Below, piece by piece: positions 9,330-19,246 of a stretch of DNA of 64,000 nt (its first letter is position 1; each line of letters starts with the position of its first letter). The stretch is from assembly GCF_014698475.1 (NCBI RefSeq), contig NZ_JACJTB010000025.1, positions 1 to 64,000 of the forward strand, in the 5' to 3' direction. The notes beneath the pieces were generated by a model that was given only the letters and a program-made list of their open reading frames with translations, made no database searches and was not told where the DNA came from. This stretch comes from Nostoc spongiaeforme FACHB-130. GTDB lineage: Bacteria > Cyanobacteriota > Cyanobacteriia > Cyanobacteriales > Nostocaceae. The position numbers and the translations under genes are program-made.

Positions 9330-9562
9330 ATGGGAGTAGTTATGGCAGGAGGCACTCCGGCAAAGCCGGAGAAGTCAAAAGTAAAAAACCAAAAGTCAAA
9401 AGTATTCTTCATTTTTCCTTTTGACTTTTGCCTTTTGACTTACCGCTACGCGGTTGAGGCAGGAGGCAGGAGGTAAAAGTTTTATTATTCCCGGCGCTCA
9501 AGCTTTCTGACTACCTCTATAACCAATTCAAAATCTACAATTCTGCTGTCGTTTGCCTCTAC

Positions 9563-10732
9563 CTATAATCGCTGCCAAGTTAGTTCTTTGGTAGTTTCAT
9601 CCCAATGCCAGCGTAATAAATTAGCAGGTTGCCCTGGAGAAATTACAGGCAAATTCATGGCTTTTCTGGGGGCATTAGTAGCTAAAGCGATCGCTCTTTC
9701 TACATCACAGATTCCCCATTTCAATAAGTTCTGTACTCCCACGAATAACGGCAAAGTCGTGCCTGTCAATGTGCCATCTAGTAACCTGGCTGTACCATTT
9801 TTAACTTCTATGTGGCGGCTATCCCAAGGATATATCCCATCAGGTAGCCCCAGAGGTGCTAGGGCATCACTGACTAAGAATAGTTCTTGAGTCGCCCGCA
9901 AGAGAATTTTTAGCATTGTCGGTGCGACATGTTGCCCATCGGCAATCAAACCACACATAACATTGGAATTGGTAATCGCAGCCCCTAATAATCCCGGTTC
10001 GCGGTGATGTAAAGGTGGCATGGCGTTAAAGGCATGAGTTACCATCGTTGCACCCAAATCAAAAGCTTGTTGGGCTTGGTCGGCAGTTGCCTGAGAATGT
10101 CCTAAACTGACGGTGATATCCAAAGAACGCAAATATGCTATGACTTCACCGCCAGGATCTAATTCTGGTGCTAGGGTAATAATTTTGACAATCGAGGTAT
10201 AATCGCCTAACACCCGTTTGACTTCCTCAATTGTCAGAGGTAAGAGATATTCGGCTGGATGTGCGCCACGCTTACCATAATTCAAAAATGGTCCTTCTAG
10301 ATGTACACCGAGAATTTTCGCCCCAGTTGTGGAACGAGACGCAAAATCAGCAATAATATTCAGCGATCGCTGAATATTTTCGATGGAAGTGGTGACTAAG
10401 GTTGGTAAATAAGCATCCACACCAGCATCCCACAAATATTGCGAAATTTTCGGCAACATTGCCGCGTTTTCTGGTGTTAATTCGGTAAACGCCAAGCCTA
10501 GCGCCCCATTAATCTGTAAATCAACACCGCCTAATGAAATCCAATCACCAGCTACATCCCATGTTTGTAAATCCGGTGGTGGAATTCGTTTGAATACCGT
10601 ACCCATTGGCAAGATTTGTTCAATCACACCTTCGTGATTCACTAAGAGCATCTGTAAATCTTGATAACCAGGTACACGCGCATTGATAATATCTACATTT
10701 GAAGCGATGGGTTTGTGTGTTGCTTGGGTCAT
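9563..10732 (-). CDS. nagA: N-acetylglucosamine-6-phosphate deacetylase
   Basis: 389 residues from the ATG at 10732; the frame stays open 28 codons further upstream, but the region from MTQATHK on matches the family and AGG lies just before this ATG. Amidohydrolase fold that removes acetate from GlcNAc-6-P in amino-sugar and peptidoglycan recycling. Metal and substrate residues are in HLEGPFLNYGKRGAHP, LGHSQATADQAQQAF, MVTHAFNAMPPLHHREPG and LVSDALAPLGLPDG. Divergent from purE with a 98-bp shared promoter region. No nagB-like gene is adjacent. Confidence 0.93.
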   Translation of the reverse strand: MTQATHKPIASNVDIINARVPGYQDLQMLLVNHEGVIEQILPMGTVFKRIPPPDLQTWDVAGDWISLGGVDLQINGALGLAFTELTPENAAMLPKISQYLWDAGVDAYLPTLVTTSIENIQRSLNIIADFASRSTTGAKILGVHLEGPFLNYGKRGAHPAEYLLPLTIEEVKRVLGDYTSIVKIITLAPELDPGGEVIAYLRSLDITVSLGHSQATADQAQQAFDLGATMVTHAFNAMPPLHHREPGLLGAAITNSNVMCGLIADGQHVAPTMLKILLRATQELFLVSDALAPLGLPDGIYPWDSRHIEVKNGTARLLDGTLTGTTLPLFVGVQNLLKWGICDVERAIALATNAPRKAMNLPVISPGQPANLLRWHWDETTKELTWQRL

Positions 10733-10830
10733 CACCTTGGACTGAAAGTAGCTAAGTCTAAGTCTGACACGATTGTAAATCTCGCAATCAGCCTTTAATC
10801 GAAAATCCCAAATCAAAAATCAAAAATTCT

Positions 10831-11349
10831 ATGTCTCCCCTTGTCGGTATTATCATGGGCAGCGACTCTGATTTGCCCACTATGAAAGATGCGATCGCAG
10901 TTTGCACAGAGTTTGGTATAGAAACGGAAGTAGCTATAGTTTCTGCCCACCGTACCCCAGAACGTATGGTTCAGTATGCCCAAACTGCCCATGAACGAGG
11001 TATTAAGGTCATTATCGCTGGTGCTGGTGGTGCGGCTCATCTCCCCGGAATGGTAGCCTCTCTCACACCCCTACCTGTAATTGGTGTACCTGTGGCTACC
11101 CGCAATTTGCAAGGCGTTGATTCTTTATACTCTATTGTCCAAATGCCAGCCGGTATCCCCGTGGCCACAGTCGCCATTGGGAATGCGAAGAATGCTGGGC
11201 TGTTAGCTGTGCAGATTTTGGCTACTCACCAACCAGAGTTATTCGCCAAAGTACAGGAATACCGCCAATCTCTCTCGGAATTGGTGATGAACAAGCAAGC
11301 AAAATTAGCACAACTAGGTTATGAACAATATCTCAAAGAAGAACTTTAA
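10831..11349 (+). CDS. purE: 5-(carboxyamino)imidazole ribonucleotide mutase PurE
   Basis: 172 residues, the normal size for class I PurE. It converts N5-CAIR to CAIR in de novo purine synthesis, normally paired with PurK, which is not in this window. Motifs are [13 protein letters not shown], the active-site SAHRTPERM and the [24 protein letters not shown] phosphate/substrate loop. The start overlaps none of nagA when the latter begins at 10732. Confidence 0.96.
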   Translation: MSPLVGIIMGSDSDLPTMKDAIAVCTEFGIETEVAIVSAHRTPERMVQYAQTAHERGIKVIIAGAGGAAHLPGMVASLTPLPVIGVPVATRNLQGVDSLYSIVQMPAGIPVATVAIGNAKNAGLLAVQILATHQPELFAKVQEYRQSLSELVMNKQAKLAQLGYEQYLKEEL

Positions 11350-11359
11350 CCGCAGGTCA

Positions 11360-12050
11360 AAAGAGGCAGGGGAGCAGGGAGCAAGGGGGATAGTCTGAGA
11401 CGGAGCTTGTATTCTGCCCAAATGAACGCCCTAGCAGTTTACCAACCCAATATTTCTGTGTAGACCTAGCTCTTGTGCAGGGTGCAGGAGGAATTGGGGA
11501 AATATTCTCCCCCTTGCTCCCCTGCTCTTGCCTTCCTCCCCCTGCCTCTTCAGTGATGATTGTCACTCCACTGAGTAAGTAACAATCAATTAATTTTTTT
11601 TATAAAAATTTAATATTATTCGAGGATTTTCTTGATCGGAGAGGATAAATCCAATCCCTGTAAAGGATGTGGTTTTTCCTTTCATTTCTTTTAGCGTAGT
11701 AAAAAACACAAACTTAAATAAACAGTATCTAAATATACAGAATTGCAATTTTGATAAATAGAAAATCAATCAAATTTATTTGTGAGTTAACCAATGTTTA
11801 GAACAAGTAGCGTTTGCAGAATTTCTGTTATGTGATTTTTGAGAACTTCACATTAGTATAGTCACCATTATCAGAATGTATTATGCGAATGGTGTGTTAA
11901 TGTAGGCATATTTTCTGGTAACCATTGTGTTGACAATTGCCAGCAATTAAGCACGTCAAACATGATAATTCAAGATTAAAGATTAGGTGAAGAACACTTG
12001 ACGGTTGCGGATAATACATAATAATTTCTTAAGGATAACAGCAAAAAATA
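11360..12050. other. Long AT-rich spacer and leader upstream of the first amt gene
   Basis: 11360-11560 holds dispersed aggcaggggagcaggg / ctcccccttgctcccc runs that read as short spurious frames. 11570-12050 is AT-rich with no coding signal. I searched for a GTA-N8-TAC NtcA site and found no good match, although ammonium transporters are usually NtcA targets. Confidence 0.55.
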
Positions 12051-12057
12051 TTTACAA

Positions 12058-12085
12058 TGAGTTTAGAAAAATTTCTAAACTCATG
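12058..12085. repeat. Perfect 13-bp inverted repeat in the amt leader
   Basis: ATGAGTTTAGAAA is followed by two bases and then TTTCTAAACTCAT. The repeat lies 144 bp upstream of the amt ATG. It could be an operator or an RNA hairpin. There is no T-run, so a terminator is unlikely. Confidence 0.7.
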
Positions 12086-12228
12086 CTTGGGTTGTTTGGC
12101 TTTCTGGCGTGGAAACAAGTGGTTTAAAGATTCGGATCAAAAACCACTGCTTTTGACTGAGAGTATTAGTTTTTTTGCTCTAGATGTTTTTCCTTTCAGG
12201 ACAGTTTGGAGGGTGAGGTTCAAAGCTC

Positions 12229-13827
12229 ATGCAAAGACAAAAATCAAAAATAAAAATCAGGCGATCATCGGCCAGAAATTATGCTAAAAGCACAGGATTT
12301 AACTCAAAGGTCAAGCAGTTAAATTTAGCAATTAAGCGGCTGTCTCCCAGTTGGCGAGCTTGTTTACCTTTGGCTTGTTTAATTGTTTTGGGATGGAGTT
12401 ATGTAGCGGTCGCCCAAACTCCAGCGCCTGCGGGGCCAACAACAGCAGATTTAAAAATTGCACTTGATACATTATGGGTGGCGATCGCTGCCTTTTTAGT
12501 ATTCTTTATGAACGCTGGTTTCTGTATGTTAGAAACCGGGTTTTGCCGTCAAAAAAATGCCGTTAACGTTCTCGCCAAAAACTTAATTGTATTTGCCTTA
12601 TCGACCGTAGCATTTTGGGCGATCGGTTTTGGTTTAATGTTTGGCGATGGCAATGATTTCATTGGACTCAGTGGCTTTTTCTTACCAGGTGATAACAGCC
12701 CTGCTACTGGGGATGCTTATAAAGGAGTATTTAGCGCCCTGAATTGGACAGGCGTTCCTTTAGCTGCCAAGTTCTTATTCCAGCTAGTGTTTGCTGGAAC
12801 CGCCGCCACAATTGTGTCTGGAGCTGTCGCAGAACGAATTAAGTTTGTAGACTTCTTAATTTTCAGCTTATTACTTGTTGGTATTGCCTACCCCATCACT
12901 GGACATTGGATTTGGGGCGCTGGCTGGCTGGCAGATATGGGCTTTTGGGATTTTGCTGGTTCTACTGTTGTTCACTCAGTTGGTGGCTGGGCCGCATTGA
13001 TGGGAGCCGCATTTTTGGGGCCACGCATTGGGAAATATCAAGATAAGCAAGCAGTGGCGCTTCCTGGCCATAATATGAGTATTGCCACTTTGGGTTGTTT
13101 GATTTTGTGGTTGGGTTGGTTTGGTTTTAACCCTGGTTCTGTGATGGCTGCTGATCCTAACGCAATTACTCACATTGCTTTGACAACCAACATGGCGGGT
13201 GCAGTTGGTGGAATTGCTGCTACTGTTGTGGCTTGGGTGTACTTGGGTAAGCCAGACTTGTCGATGATTATTAACGGAATCTTGGCTGGTTTGGTGGGTA
13301 TTACAGCATCTTGCGCTTACGTCAGCATTCCTAGTTCTATTGTTATTGGCTTGATTGCTGGTATTTTAGTAGTTTTCTCTGTGCCATTTTTTGACAAACT
13401 CGGTATTGATGACCCAGTAGGTGCTACTTCAGTTCACCTTGTTTGTGGTATTTGGGGAACTCTTTGCGTTGGTTTATTTTCCGTCGGCCCTGGTGGTTAT
13501 CCTTGGATGGTTGACTTAGCAGGTAAACCAGTCGGGCCACATGGTTTATTCGCTGGTGGTGGTTTCGGCACATTAATTCCCCAGATAATTGGTATTCTTG
13601 CTGTTGGGGGAATGACTGTTCTTCTTAGCACCATTTTCTGGTTAGTGCTGAAAGCAACTTTAGGTATTAGAGTTACCAGAGAAGAAGAATTAGAAGGCTT
13701 AGATATCGGTGAACACGGTATGGAAGCTTACAGTGGATTTTTGAAAGAAGCTAGTCCTAGTGGCTTTTCGGAAGGGACAAGTTCTGGAGAAATTTCATCA
13801 GGTGGTGATTTACCAAGTACCTTGTAA
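12229..13827 (+). CDS. amt: Ammonium transporter (Amt/MEP/Rh family), first copy
   Basis: 532 residues. The N-terminus is long: about 45 polar residues, then a signal-like hydrophobic stretch ending [11 protein letters not shown]. Eleven membrane helices follow, with the conserved [45 protein letters not shown] and the pore His in [16 protein letters not shown]. The cytoplasmic tail (from about 480) is Ser/Gly-rich. It imports ammonium and is expected to be blocked by a PII protein. The ATG at 12229 is the only Met upstream of the signal; the true start may be downstream. Nostoc PCC 7120 has a similar amt cluster; which paralogue this is cannot be told here. Confidence 0.93.
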   Translation: MQRQKSKIKIRRSSARNYAKSTGFNSKVKQLNLAIKRLSPSWRACLPLACLIVLGWSYVAVAQTPAPAGPTTADLKIALDTLWVAIAAFLVFFMNAGFCMLETGFCRQKNAVNVLAKNLIVFALSTVAFWAIGFGLMFGDGNDFIGLSGFFLPGDNSPATGDAYKGVFSALNWTGVPLAAKFLFQLVFAGTAATIVSGAVAERIKFVDFLIFSLLLVGIAYPITGHWIWGAGWLADMGFWDFAGSTVVHSVGGWAALMGAAFLGPRIGKYQDKQAVALPGHNMSIATLGCLILWLGWFGFNPGSVMAADPNAITHIALTTNMAGAVGGIAATVVAWVYLGKPDLSMIINGILAGLVGITASCAYVSIPSSIVIGLIAGILVVFSVPFFDKLGIDDPVGATSVHLVCGIWGTLCVGLFSVGPGGYPWMVDLAGKPVGPHGLFAGGGFGTLIPQIIGILAVGGMTVLLSTIFWLVLKATLGIRVTREEELEGLDIGEHGMEAYSGFLKEASPSGFSEGTSSGEISSGGDLPSTL

Positions 13828-13863
13828 GTCTCTAGATTTCTCATCTTATTGCTGACTAACTAT

Positions 13864-13896
13864 CCGCCTCTAACTTTTTAGCAGGCGGTTTTTTTA
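13864..13896 (+). terminator. Rho-independent terminator after amt
   Basis: CCGCCT (13864-13869) pairs with AGGCGG (13883-13888), followed by a run of seven or more T. It sits 36 bp beyond the amt stop codon. Confidence 0.85.
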
Positions 13897-14048
13897 TTCA
13901 TGATGCAGGTCATAGGTTACAGATTACAGGTTACAGGTGATAGATAATATAGCAATCCTAAAATCTCTCTCCCTTGTCTACCCTGTCTTCCTTGTCTTTG
14001 TTGTTCATATAAATTAAGGGTTACAGCTTAATATTTGAGTTTTGGATA

Positions 14049-14372
14049 ATGATTAAATCTCTAATATACTTTGTTTGGACTGGTTTATTTGAACTAGGAG
14101 GCTGTTATCTCATCTGGTTGTGGTTGAGACAAGGCCAGTCATTTTGGTTAGGAATTTTGGGTGGAATTACTTTAGTTTTATATGGTGTAATTTCTACTTT
14201 TCAACCTGCAAATTTTGGGCGAGTTTATGCGGCTTATGGTGGCGTGTTTATTGTAATGGCAATGCTTTGGGGTTGGCGAGTAGATAAAGTTACACCCGAT
14301 ACTTATGACCTGATTGGTACTTGTGTCGCATTACTTAGTGTTCTAATTATCATGTTTGCACCCCGGAACTAA
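14049..14372 (+). CDS. YnfA/UPF0060 family small membrane protein
   Basis: 107 residues, four predicted membrane helices, related to the small multidrug resistance fold. Family signatures seen: GLFELGGCYLIWLWLRQG, GVISTFQPANFGRVYAAYGGVFIVMAMLWGW and DLIGTCVALLSVLIIMFAPR. Probably a small exporter or metabolite transporter; substrate unknown. It lies between the two amt genes on the same strand, separated from the first by a terminator, so cotranscription with amt is not implied. Confidence 0.88.
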   Translation: MIKSLIYFVWTGLFELGGCYLIWLWLRQGQSFWLGILGGITLVLYGVISTFQPANFGRVYAAYGGVFIVMAMLWGWRVDKVTPDTYDLIGTCVALLSVLIIMFAPRN

Positions 14373-14570
14373 GTGCAATTTCTCTTGTGAATTGATCACT
14401 AATTATGTGGTGAAGATGCTAACTCAAACTACAGCGTTTTTAAAACCCTTACAGAAATAAGGTGACTAGAACAATAATATAAAAATTTTATAGATACACA
14501 TTAATTAATATCTGAGCAACTATCACAAGGATTATATTTTTGTTAATCTTTCAAAAATCAATGCTGTTGG

Positions 14571-14584
14571 GTATCTTTCACGAC
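14571..14584 (+). promoter_or_regulatory. Possible NtcA site upstream of second amt
   Basis: GTATCTTTCACGAC fits GT-N10-AC (GTA-N8-GAC against the preferred GTA-N8-TAC), 50 bp before the ATG at 14634. A clear -10 at the usual distance of about 22 bp is not obvious. The assignment leans on the known nitrogen control of amt genes. Confidence 0.3.
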
Positions 14585-14633
14585 AAAAACCAATGATAAA
14601 AAAGCATGAAATGTAATTAAGTATACAAAAAAA

Positions 14634-16082
14634 ATGACTGATGTGAAAAAGGGACAGAAACAAGTGTTCAAGAAAGTTTTGACGATCGCGGCTCTTTCCA
14701 TATTTCTGTTAGGATGGCCGCTCATAGGTAGTGCTTACGCCCAAACATCAGCAGCCACACCACCTGCGGCTGATACAGGAGATACAGCTTTTATGCTGGT
14801 ATCATCAGCACTAGTTTTGTTGATGACACCAGGATTAGCATTTTTTTACGGTGGATTTGTGCGATCGCGCAACATCCTCAACACCTTAATGATGAGCTTT
14901 GTGTTGATGGCGATTGTGGGTGTTACCTGGGTGTTGTGGGGCTATAGCTTGGCATTTGCACCCGGAAACGCGATTATCGGTGGTTTACAATGGCTGGGGT
15001 TAAACGGTGTTGGGTTAGAAACAACAAATTATCTCCAAGGTTCCGAACCACAAGAAGTAGTTTCTTATGCTGGGACAATTCCCCATCAGGCATACATGAT
15101 TTATCAAGCCATGTTTGCCATTATCACCCCAGCTTTGATTTCTGGTGCGATCGCCGAACGGATGAGTTTTCGCGCCTACAGTTTGTTTGTCTTACTGTGG
15201 TCAACCTTTATTTATAGCCCCTTGGCTCACATGGTTTGGGCTAAAGGCGGCTTTCTTGGCTTATATGGCGGTTTAGGCGCTCTTGACTTTGCTGGTGGTA
15301 CAGTCGTTCACATTAGTTCTGGTGTATCGGCCTTAGTCGCTGCAATTGTTCTCGGCCCCCGCAAAACTCACCCCGACCGCCTCAGTCCACCTCACAACGT
15401 ACCTTTTATCTTATTAGGTGCTGGCTTGCTGTGGTTTGGTTGGTTTGGCTTCAATGCTGGTAGTGCTTTATCTATTGCTAGTGGAACTTCTGGTGATGTA
15501 GCGACAAACGTAGCGACTACCGCCTTTGTCGCTACTAATACCTCTGCTGCTGCTGGTGCTTTGATGTGGCTAATTTTAGAAGCATTTCTACGTGGTAAAC
15601 CCACAGCCGTAGGTGCAGCCACAGGTGCAGTTGCAGGACTGGTGGGTATTACTCCCGCCGCCGGATTTGTGACTCCGTTAGCATCGATTTTAATTGGTTT
15701 TATTACGGCTACTGTATGCTTCTATGCGGTGAGTTTTAAACATAAACTCCAAGTTGACGATGCCTTAGATACTTATCCTGTACATGGTGTAGGTGGTACA
15801 GTTGGAGCAATCTTGACTGCTATTTTTGCCACAACTCAGGTTAATGCCGCAGGTAAAGATGGTGTACTCAAAGGTAACTTTGGTGAACTAGGAGTAGAAC
15901 TAGCAGCAATCGTAGTGGCTTATGCGATCGCCGCAGTTGGTACATTTATTATTCTCAAAGTAATAGATGCTACCGTTGGTCTGCGTGTTAAAGAAGAAGC
16001 GGAAATTCAAGGTTTGGATATCAACGAACACGGTGAAGAAGGTTACAACTCTGAATTTGGTGGGGATAGACCTATTACCTAA
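14634..16082 (+). CDS. amt: Ammonium transporter (Amt/MEP/Rh family), second copy
   Basis: 482 residues with a cleavable signal (ends GSAYAQ, about residue 37) and eleven membrane helices. Conserved regions: FFYGGFVRSRNILNTLM, GAIAERMSFRAY, DFAGGTVVHISSGVSALVAA, and the pore His in DTYPVHGVGGTVGAI. It differs clearly from the upstream amt, with the more standard FYGG-type N-terminal half, so the pair is an old duplication rather than a recent tandem copy. The tail ends GLDINEHGEEGY, the PII-contact region of the family. Imports ammonium across the inner membrane. Confidence 0.95.
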   Translation: MTDVKKGQKQVFKKVLTIAALSIFLLGWPLIGSAYAQTSAATPPAADTGDTAFMLVSSALVLLMTPGLAFFYGGFVRSRNILNTLMMSFVLMAIVGVTWVLWGYSLAFAPGNAIIGGLQWLGLNGVGLETTNYLQGSEPQEVVSYAGTIPHQAYMIYQAMFAIITPALISGAIAERMSFRAYSLFVLLWSTFIYSPLAHMVWAKGGFLGLYGGLGALDFAGGTVVHISSGVSALVAAIVLGPRKTHPDRLSPPHNVPFILLGAGLLWFGWFGFNAGSALSIASGTSGDVATNVATTAFVATNTSAAAGALMWLILEAFLRGKPTAVGAATGAVAGLVGITPAAGFVTPLASILIGFITATVCFYAVSFKHKLQVDDALDTYPVHGVGGTVGAILTAIFATTQVNAAGKDGVLKGNFGELGVELAAIVVAYAIAAVGTFIILKVIDATVGLRVKEEAEIQGLDINEHGEEGYNSEFGGDRPIT

Positions 16083-16109
16083 TTCCCCAGTAGCTTGCTC
16101 ATCTTTGCC

Positions 16110-16315
16110 GATAGTGGTCAACCAATTTTGGATTTTAGATTTGCAATTTTGGATTGAACCCGACCACAAGGGATAAACAATTTTTGATTTTAGATTTGCG
16201 ATTTTAGATTAAATCCAAAATTTAAAATCCAAAATCCAAAATTCTGCGGGGTGGGGCTTGTACCCTAAAGAATCCAGAATCCAAAATCCAAAATCCAAAA
16301 TCTAAAATTCGGAGG
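16110..16315. repeat. Dispersed 'gattttagatttgcaattttgg / aatccaaaatcc' repeats
   Basis: The spacer between the second amt and the SGNH hydrolase gene is nearly all short direct and inverted copies of ttttggattttagatttg and its complement. This can fold into long imperfect hairpins. There is no coding signal. Confidence 0.75.
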
Positions 16316-16405
16316 GTCAATGTAAAAGTAATTACTAAAGATAGTGTGACTTTTGCGAACTAGCGGGTAAAATTTGAGTCAAATTATTGGCAAATTTCGC
16401 TAGTC

Positions 16406-17224
16406 GTGACCACTTCTGCAAAAACCTTCCCCACTTGGGCGTTGTTATCGTTGGCAACCAACGGCATACTGATGTTGGCGGTCATCCTGCTAATTTTGCA
16501 AAAGCAGAGATTGACCGCCGTTTTTAGTGGTTCGCCGTCACAACAAACAATCAATACATCCCAAACTGTCGCACCAGAGTTAGGCCGTCATCATCAACTT
16601 AATTACCAACAGTGGTTAGATATTCTTAAACAAGAAGCTCAAGCTGCTACTGAAAAAAATCCTGAGCATTTAAGTATCTTGGTGGGAGACTCTATCAGTC
16701 TCTGGTTCCCCACAGAATTATTACCAGAAAATCGATATTGGCTAAATCAAGCAGTTTCTGGCGAAAACAGCACAGGACTCTTAAAAAGATTAGATATATT
16801 TGATAGCACTAAACCAGAGGTGATTTTTGTCATGATTGGCATTAATGACCTCATTCGGGGAGAAAGTGATGAAGTGATTTTAGAGAATCTGCGGCAAATT
16901 ATCAGATACCTCCGCAAAACTCATCCCACAGCCAAAATAGTTGTTCAGTCGATTTTGCCACATGGCGCAGAAGAAGCCACCTGGGAAGGACGAGACAAAC
17001 TTTTAACTATTCCTAATAGTCGCATTCGCTTATTAAATGAACAATTACAACGTATAGCCACTAGACGTAAGGCAAAATATCTCGATTTATATTCCTTATT
17101 TGCTAATCAACAAGGTAATATCCGCCCGGAACTTTCCACAGATGGTTTACATCTCAGTCCCGCCGGCTACCTGGTTTGGCGTACTGCATTGCAGATTTAT
17201 ACTCAATCAGGGAGTGGGGAGTAG
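16406..17224 (+). CDS. Membrane-anchored SGNH/GDSL-type hydrolase
   Basis: 272 residues starting at GTG (16406). One N-terminal membrane helix (about 12-32) anchors a periplasmic SGNH domain: block I ILVGDSISLWFP (Ser), block II around NQAVSGENS (Gly), block III VMIGINDLIRG (Asn), block V STDGLHLSPAGY (Asp/His). All four catalytic blocks are intact, so it should be an active esterase, lipase or carbohydrate O-deacetylase; the substrate is unknown. It precedes ispH on the same strand by about 130 bp of repeat-rich DNA and is not obviously cotranscribed. Confidence 0.87.
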   Translation: MTTSAKTFPTWALLSLATNGILMLAVILLILQKQRLTAVFSGSPSQQTINTSQTVAPELGRHHQLNYQQWLDILKQEAQAATEKNPEHLSILVGDSISLWFPTELLPENRYWLNQAVSGENSTGLLKRLDIFDSTKPEVIFVMIGINDLIRGESDEVILENLRQIIRYLRKTHPTAKIVVQSILPHGAEEATWEGRDKLLTIPNSRIRLLNEQLQRIATRRKAKYLDLYSLFANQQGNIRPELSTDGLHLSPAGYLVWRTALQIYTQSGSGE

Positions 17225-17357
17225 GAGAAGATAAGGGAGACAAGGAGGACAAGGGAGATAAGGAGGAAAATTTTAGACTTCATACTTTACACTTCACACT
17301 TCTAAATTTGGTCTTCACGCGCGAAAATCAGAAGGAGGAGACACCACAGAGTTAAAC

Positions 17358-18551
17358 ATGGATACAAAAGCTTTTAAACGTTCACTCCAACATTCAGAAA
17401 ATTACAATCGCAAGGGGTTTGGCCATCAAGCCGAAGTCACAACCCAGTTGCAATCTGAGTATCACAGCAGTTTGATTCAAGAAATCCGCGATCGCAATTA
17501 CAGTCTGCAACGGGGTGATGTTACCATCCGGTTAGCCCAAGCTTTTGGGTTTTGCTGGGGTGTAGAACGCGCTGTTGCAATGGCTTACGAAACTCGTCAG
17601 CACTTCCCCACCGAACGTATATGGATTACTAACGAAATTATCCATAATCCTTCTGTGAATCAGCGAATGCAGGAAATGGAAGTCAAATTCATTCCTGTAG
17701 AAACAGGCAAAAAAGACTTTTCGGTGGTGGACAACAACGATGTAGTTATCCTACCTGCATTTGGAGCCAGCGTTCAAGAAATGCAGATATTACACGATAA
17801 AGGCTGCAAAATAGTTGATACAACTTGTCCTTGGGTATCTAAAGTTTGGAATACCGTGGAAAAGCATAAAAAAATCGATTACACCTCAATTATTCACGGT
17901 AAATATAAACATGAAGAAACAGTTGCAACTAGTTCCTTTGCTGGCAAATATTTAATTGTTCTAAATTTAAAAGAAGCACAATATGTTGCTGACTACATTT
18001 TAAATGGTGGTAATCGAGAAGAATTTTTGCAAAAATTTGCTAAAGCTTGTTCTGCTGGTTTTGACCCAGATCAAGATTTAGAACGTGTGGGGATTGCTAA
18101 CCAAACTACTATGTTAAAAGGGGAAACCGAGCAGCTTGGTAAGCTGTTTGAACGGACAATGATGCAGAAATATGGCCCCGACCAGTTAAATGATCATTTT
18201 CAAAGCTTTAATACCATCTGTGATGCTACCCAAGAACGACAAGATGCCATGTTGGAATTAGTACAACATGAATTAGATTTAATGGTGGTAATTGGCGGGT
18301 TTAACTCATCAAATACTACGCAATTGCAACAAATTGCCTTTGAGAAGGGTATTCCTTCTTACCATATTGATTCCGTAGAACGGATTAAATCTGGTGACGC
18401 TCTTGAACATCGCCAGTTAAATGGAGAATTAGCGATCGCCGAAAATTGGCTACCAGCAGGTAAAATCGTCGTCGGTGTGACTTCTGGCGCATCCACCCCC
18501 GATAAAGTTGTCGAAGATGTAATTGAAAAGATTTTTAGCCTCAAAGCTTAA
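17358..18551 (+). CDS. ispH: 4-hydroxy-3-methylbut-2-enyl diphosphate reductase IspH
   Basis: 397 residues, the long cyanobacterial/plastid type. Last step of the MEP isoprenoid pathway: HMBPP is reduced to IPP and DMAPP with an iron-sulfur cluster. The three cluster cysteines are in [23 protein letters not shown] and [11 protein letters not shown]. The N-terminal 60 residues ([20 protein letters not shown] onward) are the usual cyanobacterial extension. A ggagga Shine-Dalgarno-like run lies 18-23 bp upstream. It ends just before a 17-bp inverted repeat. Confidence 0.97.
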   Translation: MDTKAFKRSLQHSENYNRKGFGHQAEVTTQLQSEYHSSLIQEIRDRNYSLQRGDVTIRLAQAFGFCWGVERAVAMAYETRQHFPTERIWITNEIIHNPSVNQRMQEMEVKFIPVETGKKDFSVVDNNDVVILPAFGASVQEMQILHDKGCKIVDTTCPWVSKVWNTVEKHKKIDYTSIIHGKYKHEETVATSSFAGKYLIVLNLKEAQYVADYILNGGNREEFLQKFAKACSAGFDPDQDLERVGIANQTTMLKGETEQLGKLFERTMMQKYGPDQLNDHFQSFNTICDATQERQDAMLELVQHELDLMVVIGGFNSSNTTQLQQIAFEKGIPSYHIDSVERIKSGDALEHRQLNGELAIAENWLPAGKIVVGVTSGASTPDKVVEDVIEKIFSLKA

Positions 18552-18580
18552 AATTTTTGGATTTACGCACAAAAATTCTC

Positions 18581-18629
18581 TATTGAAGAAGGGTGTAAGG
18601 GTTTTAAACACCTACACCCTTCTTCAATA
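18581..18629. terminator. Bidirectional hairpin between ispH and the following minus-strand gene
   Basis: Perfect 17-bp arms: TATTGAAGAAGGGTGTA (18581-18597) and TACACCCTTCTTCAATA (18613-18629), with a 15-base loop. It lies exactly between two convergent stop codons (18551 and 18631). There is no long T-run, so termination is inferred from position and stem strength. A related gggtgtgg...cctacaccc hairpin occurs at about 42218-42247. Confidence 0.65.
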
Positions 18630-18630
18630 C

Positions 18631-19011
18631 CTATCTTGTATTTTCATCTACACTATTGGCGCTGCGTTTAGCTGTATCGGGATAAACTGAACCCCATTGT
18701 TTAACCGCTTCTGCTGATTCTTTCGCAATTCTTTGAGTGCGTTTACCAGGCTCATCTTCGGTTTGACGAGCTTCTCTGTTCCATTCACCAGTAGTTTTTG
18801 GTCTATCAGCCTTATCCTGATGTACAACTCTATCAAGCTCTCTAGTTACAGCTTTGGTGTTACCACGCTCAATATTAGCGTTGGTTGTCAGGACTAAAAA
18901 TCCTACTAGCACTACAGCGACAAACCGCTTTACTTGAAATTGATTTAACAGGGAATTAATGCGAGAAAATGCCTGAGAAATTAAATTGATCATGACCGGA
19001 ATGTACTCCAT
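18631..19011 (-). CDS. Small membrane-anchored protein of unknown function
   Basis: Up to 126 residues; the start may instead be the Met at 18993 (six residues shorter), and neither has a strong ribosome site. One hydrophobic segment (about 28-46, FVAVVLVGFLVLTTNAN) could be a signal or anchor. The rest is very polar, with many Lys/Arg/Asp/Glu and no recognised domain: REARQTEDEPGKRTQRIAKES. I do not recognise its function. Convergent with ispH. Coding is plausible from length and composition. Confidence 0.6.
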   Translation of the reverse strand: MEYIPVMINLISQAFSRINSLLNQFQVKRFVAVVLVGFLVLTTNANIERGNTKAVTRELDRVVHQDKADRPKTTGEWNREARQTEDEPGKRTQRIAKESAEAVKQWGSVYPDTAKRSANSVDENTR

Positions 19012-19246
19012 TATCTTGAGGTTTTTGGAGTTAATTGGCTGACTTTAAATATAAGTTAGTGATGAAATTGAGCTAAAATCTAACCTATTTTGGAACCAAT
19101 CAACTTTATCCAAGACATATCAAGACTATCTGTAACAAAGGTAAAGATTCCTCTAGCAGAAGTCAGAGCTTGATTTATGGCTAAAAGAGCATATTTAATG
19201 TTTTACAGTCCGACATCTGAATCGGTTGATTTAAAAAACATCTATC

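Noticed and set aside
9285..9476. 63-codon plus-strand frame after the small RNA terminator
   Set aside because: It starts inside the terminator hairpin and runs through gtcaaaagt repeats; no domain.
11567..12228. NtcA site before the first amt gene
   Set aside because: Several GTA words were checked, but none has TAC or a fitting GT-N10-AC partner at the right distance to a -10.
12057..12287. 76-codon frame overlapping the amt start
   Set aside because: It begins in the 13-bp inverted repeat and overlaps the amt coding start in another frame; no recognisable protein.
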